From assembly GCF_000264905.1 (NCBI RefSeq), contig NW_006763141.1:676600-740599 (forward strand): 64,000 nt of DNA. The letters run 5' to 3'. The position numbers were made by a program, and so were the translations under genes. This DNA comes from Stereum hirsutum FP-91666 SS1. Taxonomy: Eukaryota; Basidiomycota; Agaricomycetes; Russulales; Stereaceae. Numbering within the stretch: the stretch's first letter is position 1; each line of letters begins with the position of its first letter. Shown piece after piece: positions 55,846 through 64,000 of the stretch. The notes under the pieces were generated by a model, which had not been told where the DNA came from, made no database searches, and saw only the letters and a program-made list of their open reading frames with translations.

Positions 55846-57690
55846 TCAACTCTGTTTACTAGCTGTAATCTTCTGCACCGTCCGATCTCCCATACTGACG
55901 GTCAAGCCTGACTGATGCTCATCAGTACCACCACTCATTTCCATGTACTGCGACTCTACATCCTCGGATGGTATCATAAAGTTCAAACATGACTCGCCAT
56001 CATCCCGCTGCATGCCGGTAGCAGGCGCAATTCCGATCCGTATGGTCGAGGAGGAAAGAGTCGTCCTTCGCGTGCGAATAGTATCCCGCGAAGCCACTGT
56101 CATGGTTTGTCGGCGCGACACTTCTGACTGGCTAGAAAATGTGGCCACCAGATTCGGATTGGGCCCAGTCGCAAACTCCATGGCTTGAGTCGGTGTTTCA
56201 CGAACCGAGGACGTGATGTCAAATGCTGTCTTTTGCAGAGCGACGAGGACAGTGATGGCGGTAGGATACATTCCCTGGTCAATCCAAATGACGGATACCC
56301 TAAGCTATTCCCTGCGTGACAATTCAATGGATAAGGGAAACTTACGGAAATTTGGACGAGGATGCATGGGAAGACTTGGTTAAGCCATGGCGTCCGTGTA
56401 TCGTTGAGATGCAAGAAGGGATACGCGCTGGGGAGTGACGTCAACGGGTCTGCCTGGCTGATTATATATATAACCTATGGTGTGTATAAAGGCCCCTTTG
56501 TCAGTTTGGTTGGTGCTAGTAAGGAAATTACATCAGGAAAAGACAAGAATATTTCGCATACCCAGACGCAGCAATAAACGACGCCGGACTCAACGAGCAG
56601 GGCAAGGGTCGTCTCGACTATCGTCATTCGACTTGCCCCTGCGATATACATCTTCATGCTTCGTCTGTGCTGCCTAACAATAAAAAGATTTGAATTATCT
56701 CGAACATTGACTTTCGGGAGGTCATACAAGGAATCACGCACCACGCTTTATATGCGATCAAGCCTGTACCGAGAATATTTGTGGCCAGAGAGAATGACCA
56801 CAAGATGACCCTTCCGGTGATCCACATATTGGCCATGTGTATGAACCATGATATACCCGTTCCAACAGAAACAACTGTGATTGGAAGGTATTCGATGGTG
56901 ATGAGTAATTAGATGGTGACCCGACCGGAGGCTGTCTCACTGAGACGGATGTGTTTTTTGGACGGAAAGGCACACACCGGTTGTTGAAGCCACAAAGACG
57001 ACCGACAACATGAAAACTCTGCGGCTTTTACCCCACAGTATCCAAGCTCGCCACAGTACAACCGCATCACTGCAGATGAACTAAGGGATCATTTAGAGTA
57101 TTGGACGATGAGATGAGTGGCGTATAATATTATAATACATGCATTGATAATAGGCAAGACCTGTTGTAATGTTGCTTGCGCTATGCCGTTACGTGGTTCG
57201 TAGTACTGCGAGGTCGAAGCAACCGGCGCTCCATAGAACAGCTCCCAATCATCGTTGGCAGAGCTCTCCATATCCTTTTTAAATGCGACCACGTTTACCA
57301 CAGTGGCAGTGTAGTGAATTGTGGAGATTGCGAACATAAGCGCCGATATGAGAATTAAGACTGTGTTTATCCTCGTACGAAAGCCCTTGACGCTAGATTT
57401 TTAGTGAGAATTTTCCACCAAGGAGGATGCCGATGTATCTCACCAGAGCAGATAGACTGAGACGATAAACAAAGATACAGACAGAGCTGGCCAAAGTAAG
57501 GAAGGCCAATGTTAGCGAAAAATCTCGAGCGGAAGGCACCTGGACGAATCTAACCGTATAGCGCAGACTCCACCCCTATCACGGCCGTGTATATCCATAG
57601 AACGGACACAAAGTATTGGTTGTCGACATGTATATTATCCAAGAGGCCAAAGCAGTCATTCGTGAATGTGGCAGAGCAATTTAAGGACAT
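55846..57690 (-). CDS. seven-helix-type membrane protein, basidiomycete family
   Basis: Exons include 57690-57555, 57486-57444, 57392-57161 and one from 57080, with phases 1, 2, 0. The start MSLNCSATFTNDCFGLL gives an exterior amino end. Helices follow: YFVSVLWIYTAVIGVESALY, SLFIVSVYLLW, NTVLILISALMFAISTIHY. Next is the family hallmark SDAVVLWRAWILWGKSRRV, then VILWSFSLATNILGTGLIAYKAW, TLALLVESGVVYCCVW and PCILVQISGMYPTAITVLVAL. The tail is cytoplasmic, Ser/Thr-rich and ends ASKQS. It belongs to a very large Agaricomycete family of predicted seven-helix proteins. Receptor-like function is often supposed, but no ligand is known. A TATA box lies 54 bp upstream of the ATG. Confidence 0.75.
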
Positions 57691-57743
57691 GGCATGAACG
57701 ATGGCTACAACAGTAGAAATAATCTGCACTGGCCTGTCCTCTG

Positions 57744-57751
57744 TTTATATA
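57744..57751 (-). promoter_or_regulatory. TATA box of the seven-helix gene
   Basis: TATATAAA on the minus strand, 54 bp before the ATG at 57690. Confidence 0.55.
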
Positions 57752-58940
57752 GATAGCTCCGGAGCTTGGACCGACCAGTCGTCAATGACACGCCATCACT
57801 GGCTTCCGGATCCATGATAATCGGAATGTAGGATCAAAAAGGTGATCCATAGTGGGTATGAGGAGTGACCGCTAAGATCTGTCGACCAGCTTGCTCATGA
57901 CACGCGGTATCTGTCAGGATTAAGGTTGGCAGCTCCTGTTTCATGTAAGGTATTCTGAGGAGTTGAAAGAAACACGTCACAGGCTCACAGCGAAAAGCAG
58001 GACGCTCGAAACATCGGCCATTTGACCGTACTTAGGTTACCTTGGACTCCAGAGCGAGCAGTATAACCGAACGCCGAATCAGAGAATCTATGAACCTGAG
58101 CTCACATCTACACCCACTTCTATTCCGTCTGCGCGTCCGGCCTGATATCACCTTGAGCCAAGTTTTCATGCTGGAACCGAGACGATAGAGACATATTTCC
58201 GGAGAGTAGTTCCGAGTGAGCAACCTCACAGCAGTGGTGATGCCATTGAACCTGAGGAGAGGATTCGAAGGACAGTGCGACATTTCGACTCTGCATAGGG
58301 TACCATAACTGTACTGAGACCAGAAATAACAGAAAAAGCATGCCCTGCTCGTCGCTAGATGGGGACATGACGGTGGCGAGTCTGGCGACGACTGTTCAAG
58401 TTCTCGGCCTAGCCCGGGTCGGAACTTGAATATTCAGAACCACCCTTTTGGTTCCGTTCACTCTCACTTTCTCATTTACTTTCGGACAGGGCCGAACAAA
58501 CCTCAACTACCACTAAACCTCTCGAAAAATCGACACTGCCCATATCCTCGTAAACGCCCATGATATATTATATACAACCGTAAACGTTATGGCATCGTGA
58601 TTCGTAACTCGTGAATAATGCACTGGCAATGCAACGCAAGAACCAAAAACACAACAACAATTCAAAGTAGTACCAAACAAAGACCAAACAAAAAGGAGAG
58701 CTCAACGGACGAGCCGTTCCCATTCCGTGCCTATTGCTGGGATCAACCCACCTCCTTCCTTCCTTCCTACAACCGGACCACCTCATGATCACAATATCGT
58801 ACAACTTTCCCAGCATGAAAACTCAAAGAAAGACAGCAAGAATATAGAACCAAAACCCCAGAGCATCATATCATTGCTGACCGCCATCCGCCAACGAGAT
58901 CATCAGCATCGTCTCCTCTCATCCGACTTGCACTCAAGGC
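57752..58940. other. intergenic, no gene seen
   Basis: Upstream region of the seven-helix gene and 3' UTR of GH30 gene 2. Short frames only. Confidence 0.5.
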
Positions 58941-61900
58941 CTAATCCCGGTCCCGCTGAAACCTCCCCATGGACTCCTGCCCGTCATGTTCCGCCCAGAA
59001 CGTTCCGTTGAACGCTTGGCTGTTCGCTTCGAAGTCAGAGTCGGAGTTGGCGTTGGCGCTAGCGGAGGTCACGGGGGCGTACCACCAGAGTGTGGTCACG
59101 CCGACGGGGAATGTGAATGTGGCCTGCGAACGATGATAGGGTCAGGAGGAATAATCAGGAAGGGGAGGTGAGAGTGGCGTAGATGGAGGAGATATGGAGA
59201 GAGCGGCGTACCTGAGTATCGCGGAACTCAATCGTCGCTGTCACAGGTACAGGGTTCCAAGTCGTCGACGCGCTACAAGAAATTTATAACATCAGGCACA
59301 GACTGCAGATGACCCAGAGGGTGAGCCACGAGTCGGATATCGACTGACCTGTCATCCCTATAGACAACACAGAATGAGCTCGTGTACAGAAGCCAACTCA
59401 AAGAAAATGGAAAGCCCAACACACCAATTCATCACAACAAGCGAATATCTCTCCCAATCCGTCGATGACACGCGGCCCGTCACATATGCTCTGTGTTCCT
59501 CTGGCATCAGCCAAGAGCGTCATAAACAATCTACCAGACAGAAAGAAACTTACCCGACTCTCAAAGCCCAGTTCAATGTCCCACCAACAGTGACCCCGAT
59601 GCGCTTCCCCCACGGACCTATACAGAGAATCCATTCCATCAGTGTCGGTATTTACCGCTATAGTCACCAATCCGGCTAGAGAAGGAAGTGAGAACCTCAC
59701 CTCCAGAGTCCCTAGGTAAGATCGCCCTCGACGCCTGCGCCATACTATAATCTGCACATCCCACACGAATCGTCACTTTCGGAGTCATCCAGGTACGGAG
59801 GAGTGGAAACTCACACTCTTCGTTCAGCTCATAGCTCCCATCCGAATTGATCGTCACAATGCCCCTACACCCAGGTCCACCGCACGAGTTAGTCCCAGGG
59901 AGCTTCGGGTCACCAGAGCCGTCTAGGGCGAGGTTCCACATAAGGCCAGAGTGCGAGTTATGTTCGATGGCGCCGATCCAGCTATTGAGTACATATTTTG
60001 TCCAAGGATCGAGATTAAAAAGACAAGGCACAAGGTTAATAGAAGTAATACGGAGGTAGGTCGCGTCACGGGACACTGTGGAGGAAAGACGCACAGGTTG
60101 TCCATGAACCACTTGATGTTGCTCCACCAGTCACTGTCAAACTCGCTCGCGCATTCCGTGAAGTAGATCTCCTACGTAACACAAGCGTCCTTCAGTTAAA
60201 TGGCGTACACCGAGAAAATGTGAATGTAAATAAGTACGTTACCTTGGTTGGATACTGTGTATGGAAATCGTCCTGCTCGTCAACCGTGCCTGCATAACAA
60301 TGGAAGGCGACACCGGCGAATGCGTCTCCTGCTTGTTGCATCTGTGGTAAAATATAAATTGTCACCGTTCGACTACCAATCCACTCCCACAAACTGGGAA
60401 ATGGAATGTTCGAAGATTCACCAATTGGACGGGGTACCCCGCAGCATCGTCCCAGTTATGGTCATCTGCGTACATCCACGAGCATCACCAAAATCATCAT
60501 CAGTCATCATCCGCAGACAAGGATTACACGAAGAGGGAAGAACCTCCAAGAGATAGGCTTACATCCTATGATCTTAACGTAGCTCAGCCCGTTATTGTTC
60601 AACAACGTCCTCAGCGCCGTCCCGATCTGGGCCATCACGGACACAGGCATCGTACAGGTCGGATACGTATCGTTACTATTCTCAGGTTCGTTCTACACCC
60701 ACACCACAGTTTCAGTTTCCGTACATCGGGACTCAGTAGGGTAAAAATTACGCACTTGGATGGAGATAGCATAAAGCGTTAATCCTTTGCTCGTGAAACC
60801 CTGGACGGCCTTGAGGAGGTAGTTCGCGTCTATAAAACACAAATAAATAAAGATAAACCATATCAAGTATTTCGTAGAAACAATGCATGGGGATAGAATG
60901 CCAAGAGTCCGACATACAAGTGCTAACCAAGCTCGTCGTCAAACTTCCGCCATTCATCGTTCCACTGCCCTTCATCCACCCCGGCTATATCACCGACGGT
61001 GTTCGTATTCGTCAATACCGATACCCATTATACCCCAGAGACAGGAAAGCGACGCACCGGGCTCCAAGGCGTCAAAATGATCCGAATACCCGGGTTCTTC
61101 GCCTTGATGTCCGTTAACGTCGAGAAGAGGTACGATGGCGCGTTGTCGACGCTGAAACTGTTGAGCGAGGTGTCCCCAGAAGAGTCGTCATAGCTGTAGT
61201 CTTTTTGATCGTCAAATTCAAGATAGCAAAGATCAGCGAGTGAGACTGTCGAAGTGAAGGATCGATGTGGCGTGCCACATGGGGATGGATTGGGTACTCA
61301 CCGCTGGCCGAAAAGTCAGACGCGCCGAGGGGAACGCGAATGAATGTCAAGCTAAAAGGAGATGGCATTCATGCTTGTTGTCTGATGTCTCTCCCCACAA
61401 GCTGTATGGGCAAAGAATAATTGAGTTTATGTGCTTACCCGGCAGACTGAGCTTCATCCGTAGCTAAAGGTAGAGTAATTAGCACTTATGTTCAAAAGGA
61501 AAAGAAGGGAAAAAAGTGAACGTACGGTCGAACATGGCTTCCAACAACGCATTATAGTTGCTCGAACTCGTGCTCTACAAAAAGAAAATCCCCACACACC
61601 ACACAACCACAGCCATCAGTGCATGTCTATTTATGACGTCACTACCACAGAGAACAAACCTTGAGTTGATTGAACAACTGCGCCGACGAATCAGCTTCAA
61701 TACAGCCCGCCACGGTCAGCATTGGAATAACCAATTGCAGGGGAATCAAAGCTAGAAAGACGCACTCAATGATCCTCCAAAGCCCCAAACCGACTGAAAT
61801 GTCTGTGTGTCGTCCACTTCAATATCCGCAGAACCGATGGCGCCGGGAGAACCGAAGTTGATGGGGCTGCTGGGTGAGATGTTCGTGTAGAGGTTCGTAC

Positions 61901-62063
61901 GGTCCCATGTGGTCTACAATGATCATATCAAAGAAAGCGGCCTCAGTCGTGATTTCTCAAGAGCGCTTTGACAGTACTGTACCTGCCAAACGTCCCAAAT
62001 CTGGTATGTCTGCGCGATTGCAAAGGGCGCGAAGCCGATCGCGAGAGCGGCTGACGTTCGCAT
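58941..62063 (-). CDS. secreted GH30-family beta-glucanase 2
   Basis: Starts MRTSAALAIGFAPFAIAQ, a signal peptide, then TYQIWDVWQ spliced to TTWDRTNLYTNISPSSPIN. Further exons read LTFIRVPLGASDFSASG, YSYDDSSGDTSLNSFSVDNA, IILTPWSP, GWMKGSGTMNGGSL, LYAISIQ-NEPENSNDTYPT (predicted acid/base Glu), GYDHNWDDAAGYPVQL, AGVAFHCYAGTVDEQ, then a nucleophile-Glu segment (E in the TECASE stretch) and WWSNIKWFMDN. It continues with GLMWNLALDGSGDPKLPG and YSMAQASRAILPRDSGG, ending in a beta-sandwich with FTFPVGVTTLWWYAPV. More than ten introns. Family role: extracellular beta-glucan hydrolysis, probably beta-1,6-glucan. It differs clearly from gene 1 and is not a recent tandem copy. The stop is at 58941-58943. 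Confidence 0.85.
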
Positions 62064-62218
62064 TATAATGAGTGAAGCAAGCGGTCTTGTATCAGAAAAC
62101 TTGTCTAATGAGGGCCAGACAAAAGACTGGGACAGCAGAACAGCGGCAAGCAGAGACGACGAGAGCAAGAGGCAAAGGAAAGGAAGGGGGGTAAACACGA
62201 GCGTCACGTCCGCCTTGC

Positions 62219-62228
62219 AATATATAAG
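62219..62228 (-). promoter_or_regulatory. TATA box of GH30 gene 2
   Basis: CTTATATATT on the minus strand, about 160 bp before the ATG at 62063. Confidence 0.5.
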
Positions 62229-63465
62229 ATTCGTAACTGATCGAGGAACCGGGTCGTAGAGGCGGTCGAATCCACTATGTCATCCGAAGCAAGCCCCCTC
62301 CACACCCGAGCGGGAGAGACTCAAGTGACACCTACAATCAAACAAACTCACTCACACTCTTAGCCAAGAATACACCACAAGGTTATCCTGAGCACAAGAT
62401 TTGATCACGTCGCTTCACAGAATGAAGATGTCCCACAAGCCCAAGGATCGCTTCGCCTCGCAGGCAGGCCGAACAGAAGGCTGCCACTGGCATCGGAAAA
62501 AGTTGCATGGACTTCGTAAGGATCGTCTGTTTCCGTCGCCCTCTTCGTTTCCAGCGACTGCGCTACAAGCTTCCATCTCCTGCAGTTGGCCTCCCCTGAT
62601 GCTTCCATCCCCTGGTACCGTTTGCCAAAAAAAGCCTCATCCTGAGCCATTTCCTTCCTGATCTAGGCTCCACAGACCCAGGAAGAAGCCACTCAAGATC
62701 ACCACGGTTATCTGCCAGTTGATCCATGACGCTGTCGAAGGTTCAAGATGATAATCCATAATGGCAGAACGCGAGTGGTTCCCAGAGCTGGAAGAGGACC
62801 ACACGCTACCTGAGGGTCTATCGAAGCTCACGAGCCCAAGACGACTATCACACGACCTGGACCTCGCTGGCTGCCCGTGGAAACATCGCATAAAGCATCA
62901 GTGGCGAGGTCGGATCCCGCTGTTTCTTGTGGCCTTCTCGGTGACACAGCGCACCCGAAGCAGAAAGACAAGCGTGGTGACAGATAGTGTGACGCAGAAC
63001 GGATGGAGTTCGAGTTGGACAAGTAAATGGACTAAAAAGGAGAACGACGATCGCCTCGCCACGAAGTCCGAGGCCCGTCGGGGCCGTGAGCCAATGGGAT
63101 GGCTCGTTTTCTCGCTTTCCCTTCCGGAGAATGCCAGTTTGCGGAGAGCCTCGTCAGAGTTGTCCGCTTGCAGTTGGTTCAATGTCCATAATTATGTGAG
63201 GTAGACTTGCTTTCTAGGCCTCAAGTGCGTATCTTCGCTCTTCGGAACGAACTGTACTGTCACGCTCTTGCTCTTGTGTGGTATCAAGACGAAGAAAGAG
63301 CTTAGAGAAAGAAAGAACATTACACAGCAAGGATACATCAATAATTCCGTCCATTTGCCATCAAACCGAACATCCAAACACCTACTTCGTGAAACAAATC
63401 TCCACTTCTCGAACAACAGAAAAATCGAAAAAAAAACACCAACAAAAAGCTCGTCTACCCTCAAA
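62229..63465. other. intergenic, no supported gene
   Basis: An open frame on the plus strand at 62761-63204 has no family resemblance or good initiation context and is not called. Confidence 0.45.
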
Positions 63466-64000
63466 CTAGAAAAGACCCAACAGGTCCTCCTGCGGGTTCT
63501 GCGTCGCCGTCGTCGGTGAAACGACCCCATTACTCTGCATCGGCGCCTGCTGCGTCGAAATCGGTGACATAACCCCCATCCCACCCATCCCTCCATTCAT
63601 GCTATTCATACCATTAACGGGCGACGGAGCGCTCCCAATCCCCGTACTCCCAAATATCGACACCAAATCGTCCAACGGGTTGCTCGACGTCCCGGCCAAC
63701 AAGTTCGCCGCCGCAGGCGTCGACGTGAGCGCCTGCACCTGCGTGGCCGCCAATCCCGTAGGCTGAGAGCCAAGCCCGCCTCCGTCGAGCGACGAGGGCT
63801 CGTCGTCGAAGTCGAGCAGGTTTTCGGCTTGTTGGCCTGCGGCGACGGTTTGAAGGGCTTTTTGTGTGGCGGCGCGGTCGTCGGATGGGCTGTATCGTGT
63901 TGCAAGAGTAAATCACAGACTTAGTTGACGGACGATTTGAGGAAATGAAAGGTAGAGGAAAACGTACTCGGCACCACCCTTCTTCCCCGCAACCGCCTCG
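63466..64000 (-). CDS. clathrin adaptor beta subunit, carboxy-terminal part
   Basis: Two exons, 64000-63968 (cut by the window edge) and 63889-63466, phase 2. The sequence EAVAGKKGGADPSDDRAATQ leads to ALQTVAAGQQAENLLDFDDEP, where LLDFD is a good clathrin-box motif (L-hydrophobic-X-hydrophobic-acidic). A Gly/Met/Asn-rich linker (NPLDDLVSIFGSTG, MNSMNGGMGGMGVM) ends in EDLLGLF. This matches the hinge and end of fungal AP-1/AP-2 beta-adaptins that lack the ear domain. The large armadillo trunk would lie beyond the right edge. Identification rests on the hinge alone, so which AP complex is unsure. Confidence 0.6.

Noticed and set aside
62761..63204. 147-codon plus-strand frame
   Set aside because: No recognisable domain, unusual composition, and lies in a gap between divergently decorated genes; cannot be supported.
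1..64000. Search for tRNA, rRNA, CRISPR arrays, complete LTR or DNA transposons
   Set aside because: No B-box-type tRNA structure, no regularly spaced direct repeats with unique spacers, and no reverse transcriptase or transposase motif was found by eye.

Overview
This is a window of a filamentous basidiomycete genome, most likely an Agaricomycete. Genes are dense and split by many short introns (mostly 50-70 nt, GTRNGT...YAG). Both strands carry genes, with no operons. Several families are characteristic of Agaricomycetes: multi-pass proteins with an SDAVVLWRAW-type motif, a kinase-like protein with a carboxy-terminal hydrophobic tail, tryptophan-rich relics of unknown function, and amplified P-loop NTPase genes. 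No rRNA, tRNA, CRISPR array or complete transposon was seen.

Left half (1-34.5 kb), dynamic and repeat-rich. Four members of one large P-loop NTPase family lie here: A (1-2338, cut by the window edge), B (4120-7583), C (15006-18544, minus) and D (30667-34151). Their layout (GTGKS Walker A, DEAH/DEAQ Walker B, then a carboxy-terminal domain with a nuclease-like I(Q)VK strand) resembles the NTPase-nuclease core of Crinkler (CRN)-type proteins. B, C and D can each be assembled into intact 8-exon genes of 1009, 1031 and 1013 codons with identical intron positions and phases, including a 6-nt micro-exon. They share a proximal promoter block, and B/D also share about 340 bp of 3' flank. Between them lie a decayed DEAD/RecQ-like helicase piece, an FMP46-like thioredoxin-fold gene, a divergent protein kinase, one GH30 glucanase gene, two small membrane-protein genes, a GH30 pseudogene, a tryptophan-rich pseudogene and a degenerate ~30-bp minisatellite full of ACAATTGT palindromes just upstream of copy D.

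Right half (35-64 kb), mostly ordinary single-copy genes: an RBR (RING-IBR-RING) ubiquitin ligase, a large multi-pass membrane protein, a small hydrophilic protein with GGYQGE repeats, histone H2A.Z, the histone chaperone ASF1, a 1771-residue RasGEF, a seven-helix-type membrane protein, a second GH30 glucanase, and at the right edge the end of a clathrin-adaptor beta subunit.

The two GH30 genes and the GH30 pseudogene suggest local or regional copying of secreted beta-glucanases. H2A.Z and ASF1 are co-oriented neighbours, both acting in nucleosome assembly. The most unusual content is the NTPase family, with its conserved micro-exon, common promoter and association with short repeats.
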